A stretch of 64,000 nt of DNA from Galbula dea (taxonomy: Eukaryota; Chordata; Aves; Piciformes; Galbulidae), in NCBI GenBank assembly GCA_013399015.1, contig VWZX01010698.1, positions 645,635 through 709,634 of the forward strand, given 5' to 3'. The notes under the pieces were generated by a model. That model was not told where the DNA came from. It made no database searches and saw nothing but the letters and a program-made list of their open reading frames with translations. Positions 48,831 to 60,432 of the stretch are shown one piece after another. The position numbers and the translations under genes were made by a program. Within the stretch, counting starts at the first letter, position 1, and each line of letters begins with the position of its first letter.

Positions 48831-49570
48831 GAGACAAACAGCTTAGGTTTCCCAAACCAAGAGCTCTAGTGCAAGCAAACTGTCCCAGGAGTACTGTCCA
48901 CAGATTCCCCACAGAGCAGATACAGACATGTCACCTGTCTCAAGGATGCTGAGTGGCATTAAGATCACAGTCCTGCTCCATTAAGGGCAGCTTTACTGAA
49001 AATGAGGATTATGGATTAGGGTAACTCAGAACAGAGTTGGATCTTAAAAATGAGCACAATGCTTCACTTGACAAATCTGAATTGCCTTTTTAAGATTTTT
49101 TTTTTTCCTCTGTTGAGTCCTGAAGTCTTGCTCTGGGTCTAGAATAAACTGAAAATCACATCTGGCTTTAAAATAAAGGCAAAACTAAGGAAGGAAGTGT
49201 AGTGATCTAATTTATTGCAGCAATAACTTAGGATCAACACAAAAAAATCTTGTGACAGTAGGTACTGCACACCACAAGAGTTTTGGTTGACTGTAGCCTC
49301 TTAAACAAAGTCACTTTATCTGGGATTAAAGAAAAACATGGAAAAAACCCACCAAAATACAGTAGCCATAAGAAAATAGCACAATCTGATGCCTTGCTTC
49401 TGCCTTGCAAAATGGTAGCTGCCCTCCAGGCACCTGGAATTTCCAAGTTGCTGATCCCAGGGAAAAACATTCTCTTCTGTAATTTTCCTGGTAACAAGTT
49501 TATTTTCTGACAGTAGTTGGCAGTGCATTAAAGTGCATTGGCTCCCTCACAAAAGAAAAAAAAATGGCAA

Positions 49571-49627
49571 AAGAGGAAAAAAAACCCAAAGCAAACCAAC
49601 CAACAAACAAAAAACCCCCACACAACA
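49571..49627. repeat. A/C-only tract with AACCAACCAAC
   Basis: A nearly pure A/C stretch between A-rich sequence and AACCCCCACACAAC, similar to the tract at 16770-16880. Confidence 0.75.
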
Positions 49628-50650
49628 AATGGGTCATTTTCACAGTGTGACTTTCTATTAGCTTTTTTGTGGGGGTAAGACAGGACCATTCACTCACTGC
49701 CTTATTTTCCCAGTTTACCTTTGCTAGACCTGGGGCCAGGCTTCTGGGCAGCACTGACAACCATTCTGAGTTTTAGGTTGCAAAAGGCTGCTGCAGTACC
49801 TTTCTGGTGAGAGTGTGAGGAGAGAAGGAAAAGAGAGCTAGTGCCTGGCTGCTTGTGCAGAGCCACAAGGCAAGGAAGTGAAAACAAAGTCTTGGAGCTG
49901 TGTAGCAAACTGTTGCTGAACACTCACTGGCTGTGGAAGTGGCCTGCTGCTGGTGTCAGGCATGGTCAGGCCTGGTACTGTGATTTCTAGGACCTAAAAA
50001 AGAAGAGAAAAATGCGACGGGCTTGCATTTGACTCTCACAGTAAGCAAAACTCAGTGCCACAGTGAATAAGGCCTGAAACAAACTCTCTTAAGAACGGGA
50101 ATGACCAAAAAGAGAATTCAATGTAGTGAAATACCAAACACAATCCACTTGTGCCTTGCCTTTTCCCCCTGACTGCCTCCCCCATCCCCCAGAGGTAGGA
50201 TGCACACAAAGGTGAAGTGTGAGAAATCCTCCCATTTCTTGTGGAGGGGCTAAGGGTGGGCCATAATGGGAGAAAAATAGCATTTTGTCATGTCATACTT
50301 TGCAGGAGCCCCAAAAGCTGTGGCAGTGTAAGGAGAGTGGGAGAGAAGCGCTGCTGGCAGGGATGCCGTGTCCTGCAGCAGCCTGAACACGCAGGCTGGC
50401 AGCCACACTGCCTGGCCAGGAGCACAAGCCTGGGGGTGCACAGCCTCACTCCGTCTTTTTGTCATTCTTTCCTCTGCCACCTCTAGCTGAGAAGACCCAG
50501 AGGGCCGCTGGACATGGTTGGAAGCCCACGGTGGAAAGCCCTGGACACCTGGCCACGCTCAGCACATCCCTCCGCAGCTACCTTCCAAGTGCAAGGCGGG
50601 TGCTGGCAGCAGCCACTGCACAGCGTCACTCCGCCCAGCGCTGGAAAGCC

Positions 50651-50660
50651 GTCATGTGAT
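50651..50660. promoter_or_regulatory. E-box/M-box-like motif upstream of GALM
   Basis: GTCATGTGAT, a TCATGTGA M-box core as bound by MiT/USF family factors, lies about 120 nt upstream of the GALM ATG in the locally G+C-rich GALM 5' region. The transcription start is not resolved. The motif is seen; its use is inferred. Confidence 0.3.
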
Positions 50661-50778
50661 TTTTATGGCTGCTCTTTAGAGCTGTGCTTGCTCTGCTCCC
50701 GGTCACCATTGCTTCCTCCTGAGTGTCTTTCCCTGGCAGGGCCACAGCTCCTGCCAGGAGGCCAGATTTTGGGGAGCA

Positions 50779-50974
50779 ATGACAGAAGTGAAGAGAGAGG
50801 TGTTTGGGCAGATGCCTGAGGAGGAAGGAGGAGGAGTGGTGGAAAAGTTCATCTTAAAGTCAGAGAGTGTGAAAGTGGAGATCCTCTCCTTAGGGTGCAT
50901 AATCGCCGCTCTGGAGACGAAAGGCAGGGATGGAGAGTTTGCAGATGTTGTCCTAGGCTTTGACACTTTGGAAG
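50779..50974 (+). CDS. GALM: GALM coding exon 1
   Basis: Encodes residues 1-65 and one base of Gly66, from MTEVKREVFGQMPEEEGGGV through DVVLGFDTLE. The donor is GTGAGT. Confidence 0.95.
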
Positions 50975-53900
50975 GTGAGTCTAAAACAGTTTCTTTAAAA
51001 AAAAGAGAATAATTAAACAAAACCAAACCAGGCAATTCAACCACCATTTTCTGGTTTATTGCTGCACTGCATTATTTGCTTCTAAGGTTTCCCTCCAAAT
51101 CGTGGGCTGAATAAATACAACTCTTGCTGCTTGACATGGGCTCAGTGGTGGATGGGAACCAGGGGCACTGGTTGCCGCAGGTTGTAGTGTGCCCCTGGAA
51201 CAGAGCAGCTCTGTGTTGGCCTTTGATCAGCAGTGACAGAGGCTTTTTCCACAAACCTGCAGAATACAAGATCCTGTCAGGCTGCTTCAGTCAAAGATGT
51301 TCATGACTAATGATCTGTGTGTCCTATGAAACACTGGGACTGCAGTCACTTGTTTAGTACTGGGGGGAAGCAGAGAGAGACACCTCTGAGCCCATAAGCA
51401 CAACCTGGACACCACCCATCCTGTCCCAGTCCTTCTGTTTAACCACATGCTGTTTTTCTGGCCAGGTTACACCAGGAAGCACCCCTTCTTCGGTGCTGTG
51501 GTGGGGCGTGTTGCCAACAGGATTGCCAAGGGGAGGTTCACTGTGGATGGGAAGGAGTATCAGCTGTTCCTCAACAATGGGCCCAACAGCCTGCATGGAG
51601 GAGCCAGGGGATTTGACAAGGTGAAAATCAGGCTGGAGGGTCCTGGTCTTATCTGGCATGCAGCCTGTGGGGTTGTGGCAAGAGGATACAGTGTCTTCAC
51701 TCCCAACTTTTTAGGGTTTTCTGGTGGTTATTGAGTTAAATCAGCACCCAGAAGGTGCTGTGAGTGCAGGAATGGGGGCAAGTGAGACCCTGTGAGCTGC
51801 TAAGTTGGATTGTCTTTGCCCAGGTGGTTTAGCAGGGTTCATTTGTGTCATCCTTGGAAATGTACTTTCCTGAAGCCTTGGGCTTTGTGGGATCAAATGC
51901 AACCAGCAAGTGGCTGATCTAACATTTTCCCAGAGGAATGCATGTGAATGTGCTGGTACAGCTGCTTTCCTGGGTTAATGTTTTGTTTTGTGGAAGGACA
52001 TCTAGGCTGCTGGGGCAAAAGTCAGAGTGCCTGGAAAAAAGCTCACTTCTGGGCAGCACAGTGTGAACTGGCATCAGATTGGGATCAAATGCTTCCCAAC
52101 AGCCTTAGAAAAAAGGGAGTACTGGGGTGACTTGGCTGTTGAAGTTTCTTTATAGACCCTGACCCCCTGAGAGCTGGAGCTGAAAACATACTCTCCTTTG
52201 CACCCAGGGTTTCCAGGCTGTCTTCTGCAGACAGGGGACATGGTCTTTTCTCCTGCCTCTTCCCCTTGCTTACTGAAGGCATGACAACTCAGTTGAGACA
52301 AAGCAGTGACACTTCCCAGCCAGGGCTTTATGTCCTCTGGCCCACAGGGCACACTCAGGCTCCTGCTCAAGATCCCCTCCAGCCAGGTGATGGTCACTGT
52401 GCAGAGACCTATGGTCAGCCCTAGCAAAACCAAGACGTGCTTGCTCTTGGCTGTACCTTGGCCATCTTGTCATGTTTCCTGATCTTGCAGACCTTGGTGC
52501 TGTGGTTAGCACACAGTCTGATGACAAGGAAGCTTGCAGCCACTTAGGTGGCTGCAGTATCTGACCATGCTGCTGGGGGATGTGGGACTTCAGAAAATAA
52601 CCCTCTTAGCTTTAAAAAGTAGTGATACCTGGATGCTTACTGGACTTCCTTAGCTTTTTGTTCAAAGAACTTAAACAGAAACTCATTTATAGAAACACAG
52701 CAGGAGGTGCAGACAAACTGCACTCAGTGCAGGAGGACCTGCTTTGCAGCCTGGTTATCACATTTGGCACTCCTGTGTTTGGTGAAAATGTTGGCTTTTG
52801 ACAAGTGCCCTGAGTTTGTGGTCTCTGCATAGGACATGAGAAGAGTCATCTCAGAAGTGTTATCTGGCCCCTGCCCCTAGATCTGTCCCCCGGAAAACTT
52901 GTTCCCTGCTGCTGGCCCTGGCTAACCAAGAGCAGGCTGGTGCTTCTTGTTTTCTCCCACTTCCCTTTTTCTTCTTCAACAAGAGGATATTGGGTTTTAG
53001 TCCTTCATAGAGAGAAAAAGAGTGTAAAAGATTGTTTGAGCTTTTTTTGTTTTTCCTTTCCCTTTCAGAACTAAGAGCAGGAAAGATAACTGAAAAAACC
53101 CCTCTGTTTCAGTGCATCATTCCTTGAGTACCTTTTGTCCCTGGGTTCAGCCCAGCCCGGGGCAGGAGAGAAGGGCACCATGATTCCCATGACTGTCCCA
53201 CCAATGGCATACTCCTTGCAGGTTCTCTGGAGCCCCCAGCTCCTCCCAAATGGTGTTTGCTTCTTCCGGCTCAGCCCTGATGGTGAGGAAGGTTACCCTG
53301 GTGACCTGAAAGTCTGGGTGACCTACACTCTCAGTGGGGGGGAGCTGGCCATCCACTACCGAGCCCAGACCAGCAAGACAACACCCATCAACTTGACAAA
53401 CCATGCATACTTCAACCTTGCAGGGCAGGTAAGCATGGGGAGATGAGCCCTGTGGAGGGACACTATGCAGGGGAAGAAAGCCTGAATGATTCATGGGCTT
53501 CCCATGAAGTCACTGGGACCAAGATAGTCTCAGCCCTGCAGGATTTACAGCTCCTAGGCCTCATGCAGGTTTTTGCCTGTGCTGGTACCTTTGTCCTGTG
53601 CCCATCATCAAGGTGGGATGATAGCCAGGCACTACCAAGTCAGCTGTAGTGTCACCGTGGGCAGTCACTTCCCAAGTGTGCTTAAGGCTGCCCAAATGGT
53701 GGAAGGCTTACAGCAGAAATCCCAGTATTTCCCATCCTCCTGCAGGGCTCAAGGGATATCTATGACCACGAGATTTCCATTCAAGCAGACTACTATCTGC
53801 CTGTGGATGACACTAAGATTCCTACTGGTAAGTGGTGCAAGACTTGTGGCACATAGTGGAGACACTCACAGACACGAGTGTCTGTGGGTATCAGGGAACA

Positions 53901-56900
53901 GCACTGCCTGGCGAGGGGGAACACAGTGGGATGCAGGGAACCCCAGGCACAGCAGGGCCCTCACCCATCTGCCCTCTACTTTTGAGCAGAGTGGGCAGAG
54001 CCAGGTACTGGTAACAGGGCCCATCAACAGCCCCAGACTTGGAGGGAGGGTGAACCAGGGTCTGCTGACAGGAGCACTAGGAAAAGGAGCCAAAGGCAAG
54101 TGGGATGCAAAGCTGCAACATCAGTCTAAGGGGCTCACCCAGGAGACAAGCTACCTATGACACAGGACCAAAGCATGTCCCTCTAAACCTGTGTGGCCAG
54201 CATTTCCCTGAAGGCTGATCCCCTGTAAAATTGCTGAGCCATCAGTCCCCTCACTGGGATGGAAGAGCTGGCACTACTGAATGGGAGGTTGAAGACACAA
54301 AATGAACACTTTTCAGTATTTAATGTCCTACATGGCTAAAAGAGAGAAGCCAGTTAAGGAGAACAGCATGTTTTGCATGCTAAGTAAGTTAAACAAAAGT
54401 AGTACTGCTGCTGTCTCCAGCCTCAGCACAGAGAAAGGACCTGGCAGCCTCTTGCACCTGATTTTGATTCAAGGGGTAAAAAGGAGAAACCAGGGCTTTC
54501 TAGTTTTCTTTTTCTTTCCCCTGCCACTTCCATTCTGTTCCTCCCCAAAAGCAATCCAGCTGCTAAATGAAATAATCTGAACCAGCTGAGACAGGGAACA
54601 CAATCCCAATGCCTTGCAGGAGAGCCAACACCAAACACATGGCCTCACTGCTAATGAGGGGCACCTTGCTTTGCATGGCTGGACGCTGTTACGGTGCTGC
54701 TCCGACACCGACTTCTCATGGGGTCAGCTGCAGTAAGAGTTGATCTAATTGCTAAATAAATCATACCAAATTTTAGTGGTTTTAAGATTCAAAAGCATTA
54801 TTAAAAGAAAAAGCTGCATCTGGTTTACTTTGTGAAAAATGTGAAATAGATTAAAATAATCAAACAAGTGGACTACTAGGTGTGCTCCTAATGATGGCTT
54901 TTCATCCAGCCCAAATGGCCTAGAAGGTGGAGGCTGGTGGAGTGCAATGCTGAGCCATGGCAGGCTCAGGACTCTCTGAAGGGCAGGCAGAGTGGTGACA
55001 AGAGCACCAAGCAGCCTGTCTAGGCAGAAGTGCTGGGAAAGTTGAGCTCCTGCATGCAGTGAGCATCAGCGGAAGAGAAACTGGGGCGTGTGGGGAGGAA
55101 TGTGTGCCCAAGGGCTGCGTCAGCCTGCGAGGCGGTTTCTGGTAAGTGTAGGTTCTGCTGAAAATGGCAGCCTTTTTTCCCTGATGCTCTTGCAGGGCTG
55201 CTTTGCTGAGTGCACCTTCTAACTTCAAGGAGAAAGGCTTTAAAAAGCAAAAGAAAAAGCCCCAGAAAGCAAGAAAGCTTTTTAGCTCAGGTGTCTGCTA
55301 AAACACAGAGTTACGTCTGTGTTCATGAACTAAACCTGCTGTGCCTGCATGCATCAGCTTGCAGCTGGTGGAGTGGGTCTGCCAGTCCAGGTGGCTTCTG
55401 CTCAGCTTGGTTTGTCCATGCCTGGGCTTAAGCCAGGGAAGAGCTTAAGGCCATACTAAGCCCACTGCCCTCCTCCTAGCCACTGCTTTCACCATAGAGC
55501 TGTTTCACATCTCAATTTCACCCAGCTTGTTGCCCCTGCTTTTTGTAGTTCCCTCTTGGTGTTTTGTGTAAGTGTAGCCTTTGAAGCAGATAAAACTGTC
55601 TTAGCTCTTGGGGTGAGGATGAGAATTGTGCAACTCTTGAAAACATTGCCCTTGTGTTGCAAGAGCTGCTGTATTTTACCTAAATGCCTAAGTCAAAAAG
55701 GTTTGGGTTTTTTTCAAGGTGTTTTTCCGCCCCACAGCTGAATTCAGTAAATGTGTCCCTTTTAGATAGAATCAGAAGCCACAGAATGCGCTGTTTCTCA
55801 GGCACAAGCTGATGTGTCTCCAGTTTTGCAAAGCAGAACTGGTGCAGAGCCTCGGCTGAGCTCGGTGCCTGCCTGCAGCGAGCAGAGCACAGCAGATGGG
55901 GCTGGCAGTGGGGCCAGTGTGCCTGTGTGCTGCCATCCCCAGCACTGGCAGCTGCCTGGTGACCCTTACAAACCTCTGCCTTTAGAGAGGGGTCAAAAAA
56001 ATGTGACTTTAGGGAAAAATCCCCTCCCCTGCTCTTCTTCTCCCACGTCCCCTATGTGAAACCCCTTACCTTTGGGCTGAGATGGCCATTTCATACTGTG
56101 TTTACTGTGCCCTTGGTTGGTTCTCACTGCAAGAGCTTTAGCACAGGATACTGCGTCCCCACGTCAGGCTTTGGAAGAAGACAAGGAAACGTGCTGGCGT
56201 TATGGTCTTAAACCTTTTTTTTCCTCAAGCAATGCCCTGAGGCAGGAGGGGACTAGTCCCAGTATAGAGCCCACATTCAGCATCTTGGCAGGTGGGCTAC
56301 CTTCATGGCCATCTCATGAATGTTTGTTTAGAGATCTGGGAGGATTCATTTATTTATTGAGAAACAGTATATGTAGATAAATCTTACTTACATATAAATA
56401 TTAATAGCTGTTAGTTTGGGGCTTATGTTAATGAGCTTGTATAGTTGCATAGGCACTGCTGTTGTTCTTGCCCAGGGGAGGTGGCTGCTGTGCAGGGCAC
56501 CAGCTTTGATCTCCGGCAGCCTGTGGAGCTGGGGAAGCACTTGCAGAAATTCGGCCTGGATGGCTTCGACCACAACTTCTGCCTGCAGCAGGTGCAGGCT
56601 CGGCGCCTCGTGGCCAGGTAGGCTGGGACCCTGGTGGGCATCCCCACCCCTGGAGCCACAGGGTGCCTGATCGGCCAACCCTGTGGCATCCTTCACTGCG
56701 ATCTCCCCAGGGCTTGCCACCCACCGACCGGCAGGGCCATGGAGGTTCACACCACCCAGCCTGGCATCCAGTTTTACACCGGGAACAACCTGGATGGTTC
56801 CCTGAAGGGCAAAGGTGCTGTCACGTACCCCAAACACTCAGCTTTCTGCCTTGAAACCCAGAACTGGCCTGATGCTGTCAACAAGGTGAGACATCCTTCC

Positions 56901-57440
56901 ACCCCTGCTGCTCAGGTCCTGTGCCAGGGGACAATACCAACCCCCAAGCCCCTATATCTCGGGGCCTTTAAATGTATAAACAGAGACTCTTTGATGAGGG
57001 GATGCTTTGTAGACACCAGCACTGAGGCAAACTCAGGACACAGCGTCCTGTGGCATTGTGTAGGGGGAACCAGTCCCATGCAGCCCAGCTTCCCAGGGCC
57101 GTGGGGTCTAGAGCAGAAGACACCACTGGGGCCTTGCCACATCCTCTCCACAGGGCCTGAACTCAGCCAGGGGAGTACTTACCTGCTCAGCCAGGCAGCA
57201 GGTTACTGGTGGTTAAACACTGCTGCTGAAAGCGCCTGGTGGGGTGGGGAGCCATGGGATGCTGCAGCAGGAATGCCAGGGCAATGCAGCCATGGCCTCA
57301 TGACCCTTTCTTGGCCCGTGGTGTGTGCTCACAGTCACTGATGTGCTACTGCCTCTCCCCAGCCCCACTTCCCCAACACCCTCCTTCAGCCAGGTGAAGA
57401 ATACAACCACACCACATGGCTCGTGTTCAAGACCGCTTAA
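50779..57440 (+). CDS. GALM: Galactose mutarotase (aldose 1-epimerase), complete 7-exon coding sequence
   Basis: Exons are 50779-50974, 51466-51620, 53222-53428, 53746-53827, 56476-56617, 56711-56885 and 57363-57440, together 1,035 nt (344 aa plus TAA); human is 342 aa. The enzyme interconverts alpha- and beta-D-galactose in the cytosol, the entry step of the Leloir pathway, and human deficiency causes type IV galactosemia. Family active-site residues are present at the expected places: Arg84 in ANRIAKG, His109 in NSLHGG, His178 (general acid) in LTNHAYFNLAG, Asp245 in GFDHNF and Glu309 (general base) in FCLETQNWPDAVN. All introns are GT-AG and all phases join, so the gene looks functional. 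The start gives the conserved VFGxxP...VEKF N-terminus and has a purine at -3. It is divergent from HNRNPLL and convergent with SRSF7. Confidence 0.97.
51466..51620 (+). CDS. GALM: GALM coding exon 2
   Basis: Encodes Gly66 to Lys117, including GRVANRIAKG and NSLHGGARGFDK with substrate-binding Arg84 and His109. The acceptor is CTGGCCAG and the donor GTGAAA, phase 0. Confidence 0.97.
53222..53428 (+). CDS. GALM: GALM coding exon 3
   Basis: Encodes residues 118-186, from VLWSPQLLPNGV through SPDGEEGYPGDLKVWVTYTL to the catalytic His178 in NLTNHAYFNLAGQ. The acceptor is CCTTGCAG and the donor GTAAGC, phase 0. Confidence 0.97.
53746..53827 (+). CDS. GALM: GALM coding exon 4
   Basis: Encodes GSRDIYDHEISIQADYYLPV, then DDTKIPT and one base of Gly214. 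The acceptor is TCCTGCAG and the donor GTAAGT. Confidence 0.96.
56476..56617 (+). CDS. GALM: GALM coding exon 5
   Basis: Completes Gly214 and runs to Ala260 plus two bases of Arg261, with GTSFDLRQPVELGKHL and LDGFDHNFCL (Asp245). The acceptor is TTGCCCAG and the donor GTAGGC. It follows the longest GALM intron (2.6 kb). Confidence 0.96.
56711..56885 (+). CDS. GALM: GALM coding exon 6
   Basis: Encodes residues 261-319, with TGRAMEVHTTQPGIQFYTGN, then NLDGSLKGKG and SAFCLETQNWPDAVNK carrying catalytic Glu309. The acceptor is TCTCCCCAG and the donor GTGAGA, phase 0. Confidence 0.97.
57363..57440 (+). CDS. GALM: GALM last coding exon 7 and stop
   Basis: Encodes PHFPNTLLQPGEEYNHTTWL, then VFKTA and TAA. 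The acceptor is CTCTCCCCAG. It matches the human PRFPPVLLRPGEEYDHTTW terminus. Confidence 0.95.
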   Translation, partial: PHFPNTLLQPGEEYNHTTWLVFKTA

Positions 57441-60120
57441 GGAAAGGGGATGCTGACTCCTGCCACCCAGAGGGGTAAGTAGAGCTCTGGCAGGTTAGCC
57501 AGAAATCCTGCCAGGTGCTGACCAGTGCTTTCAAACTACCCTGGGTGATGCATCCTGTTTGGAAACTTTTTCTTCCTCCTCTGCTTCTGCCACCACTTCT
57601 GCTATCTGGTCTGTGCAAAGCCCAGCTTCACCCTGAGTATTAGGTTTTGTTTCGCAGTGTGACGTTCTTATGTCACAGCTCAAAACCACAGCAGAGGATT
57701 ATCTGGTAATGTTACGTGGGAAGGCTGGTAAGAGTTGTGGTTGTTGGTTGCAACATCAGCTCTTCCCAGCAAAGTGCTCTGAGCTGAGCTGCACTGGCTG
57801 CTGCTCTCTCCCCCCATCACTGACCTGCTTCACAGCTCAGTGTTAGCTTGTCAAAGGGAAGCACCCCGTGGAAGCACCTGGCCATTGAGCTTGCAAACGT
57901 GGCAGATCCACCACAGTCAGTTTTGCCACCCTGACCACCAAAAGGAGCATCCTGCTGCTCTCCTGTAGCAGGGGTGTGCACACTGGTCACACATTACAGA
58001 GCTGCAGTTCATCCTGTGTAGGGACTGCTATCATTTGGAGAACCAAACCCAGCTGACCCAAGCTTGGGAGACTCTAGGTTACAAACCAGGGGTGGAAGCA
58101 TCACCCGTGAGTGGATCTTGCCCTCTGCACTAGAAACCTTGGGCAGACATCCCTTTAGCTCCTACTCCCAGCCAGGTTGTGCACACCTTGCACAGAGGTG
58201 CAGGGTCCAGGGTCCCAGCAGCAGTGGTCACACCAACACCTTTTCCAAAAGCTCACAAACACCCCGTGGGAGTTTTGGTGAAATCCTACCAGATTCAGGT
58301 GAGAGCTGGAGCTGTGCAGCCTGCTCCAAGGATGGCGACTGGAGCTGAGGGAGGCAGTGCAGGAGCCCTCCATTTGGTCACCACAGCTGCAGAGGCATAG
58401 CTACCAGATTTGCCACTGCTCCCTCTATGCGCCAGCACATCCCTGCCAGCTCGCTCAGGTTCTCGGCTCCAAGCCTGAGTTTAGAGGAACCCCAGTCTCC
58501 TTCAGCAACCTCAGGTTCCTCTGCTCTCTCTTCCAGTGTTTCTGGGTACTGAAAAACAGGTACCAGCACAGCTGTCACGTTAGTCTGCAGGTTTATTGTG
58601 GAGAAGGTTTGCCTTAAGAGTACAGAAGAGAAAAAAAGCTGATCAAACTCCAGAGCAGTGCTGTATGTGTGCCTCACAGCAGCTATGCTAGAAACTAGGC
58701 AGGCAGTGCACAACCAAGAAATATTCCAAACACAGGTCACAGGCTCTGTATCACCTCTCACTGATATTGCCAGAATGCTGATCACCACACCCAGCAGACA
58801 AAACAGATCCCCAGCACTGAGCACCAAAGGAGCGTCCAGGCAGACACCAAGCCCCACAGCAGTTCAGATGTGGCACAGAGGCCAGACAATGCTGCAGCAC
58901 AATAGCTGTTCAGAGTCTGGACTAGTTACTTGTACACCAAAAAAGCTCCATCAAGTCACTGTCAACAGGAAACTTGGTTTTGGAAATTCAAGGGTTACCC
59001 AAGGGATGTTCCAATTTTTTTTCTCACTTAAGATGCTCTGCTGTGGTTAACGTACTGGAAGTAAACAGCCACAACAGATTTCCTAAGCAGGCCACAGAGG
59101 CCTCTCCTCGCTCTCCCCTTCAGTGCTTGTTTACTGCCAGACCTTGTCCTTATTTCTGCCAAATATTCCATCAAGTAAGAAAAGTTTGCTTTTATCCCCT
59201 CCACTGACCCATTTGTTTGTTCAGTCTAATATTGTTTCCAGTCTTTTGCTGTGATCTGTGTCAACTAAGTGCTTTATCATGCAACTCTTGACTACAGAAT
59301 GAGGACAAACACAAAGTTTGACAGACCTACACACAAATAATTAATCCTGCAGGTGTGTATTTGCTCTAAGAGATTAGCTTCATTCGACAACAGTCTCATG
59401 GCTCTGGGCTGATCTCAAACCACACCAGTTTCTGTGAGGCGATTCCTGAGGTCAGCTCTGAGAATCTGCCACTTTAAGCAGGAAAGGTTGAGTGAGCTGC
59501 ACAAATACACTTCTAACAGCTTTCTTCTGCCTCTCAAACACATCTGCCTTAGGTCCTTCAGGAAGTACAACACTTTTGTCTTCCCTCAAACCAGGAAGAC
59601 ATGTCCTAGTACATTTTAATAAGTTACCTTTATGTTCTAAAGAACTAATAAAATGGAACAAGCAAAAGGAGCAACTGTCAAGTTATAAATGATTTCTGTT
59701 ACATTTAAAGGTTTCTGCAGATGTTGTTCATGTAAAAGATGTCAGTGTTTTGAGTAAAAGCTCATCCTTAAATTTCTGGGCATCTGGTATCAGAACTAGT
59801 CAAGCACCAGAGTGAGCTCTGCGGAGTTAAGAAGGTCAAGGAGGACAATGGATACCTGCTGAAGAGCACAAAGGAATCCAAAGGCCAAAGGGCAAATTTC
59901 CAGCCATCTGCAGAGCTGGATTTGAAACTCCATGTCAAAGCAAGCAGAAACTGATCCTTTCTCTGAAGACCAGCCAACAATAAATGTGAAAAGTGACCAG
60001 TTTGAGCAGCCACTGCTATTAGTCATTCCCATTTTAGACATTTTTCATCCACATTACATGGCACACAGCTATTATTACCCAAATGTTAACAGAAGCAGCA
60101 GGGTTACTACAGAGAAGTTT
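57441..60120. other. GALM-SRSF7 tail-to-tail interval, including the GALM 3'UTR
   Basis: Unique sequence after the GALM stop. The nearest plus-strand AATAAA hexamers are at 59647-59652 and 59979-59984, more than 2 kb past the stop, so the GALM 3' end is not resolved. A 159-codon minus-strand open frame at 58378-58857 resembles nothing I know. No RNA gene or CR1 element is recognised. Confidence 0.55.
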
Positions 60121-60377
60121 TAGTTAAAAATACACATTTTATTTCAATGTGCCAATAAAAAAGTCCCACATTTTCATATCACAGGAAGTTAATTCATACA
60201 ATAAAAAGAGACCTGTGCTAGTCTATTGGTGTGACTAACTCAGAAGACCCAGATCATGCCAAATTTTAGTTGATATACTCTTCTATCTACATTCTTACAT
60301 TTACAAAGACGCCACAAAATCCCTTATAATAATGTATGCAAAATAACTTTCTTCCCTAAAAGATTCACTTCATAACT
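60120..60377 (-). other. SRSF7: SRSF7 3'UTR
   Basis: Begins after the TAA at 60380-60378 and extends to just beyond a minus-strand AATAAA at 60143-60138, giving about 250 nt. The downstream end is estimated from the hexamer. Confidence 0.7.
60138..60143 (-). terminator. SRSF7: SRSF7 poly(A) signal
   Basis: AATAAA on the minus strand, about 235 nt past the stop. It is the first hexamer downstream of the coding sequence. Confidence 0.65.
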
Positions 60378-60432
60378 TTAATCCATTCTTTCAGGACTTG
60401 CACTTCTTTGAGGGCTTCCTGATGGTGAACGA
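60378..60432 (-). CDS. SRSF7: SRSF7 last coding exon and stop
   Basis: Encodes RSPSGSPQRSASPERMD and TAA, matching the human C-terminus with one Arg-to-Gln change. The acceptor is CCTTTCAG. Confidence 0.95.

Larger units (their letters stand above)
42000..50778. other. HNRNPLL-GALM intergenic region
   Basis: AT-rich unique sequence between divergent genes. No coding exon is recognised. It contains a TA/CA microsatellite, an AACC-type tract, G homopolymers and two AT-rich blocks listed separately as candidate regulatory elements. G+C rises again from about 50,150 toward the GALM start. Confidence 0.6.

Noticed and set aside
56634..57341. A 235-codon plus-strand open frame that includes GALM exon 6
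   Set aside because: It is the exon 6 reading frame running on into the flanking introns. Clear splice sites at 56711 and 56885 bound the real coding part.
58378..58857. A 159-codon minus-strand open frame between GALM and SRSF7
   Set aside because: No recognisable domain, no splice partners and no matching codon pattern. The length is plausible by chance.
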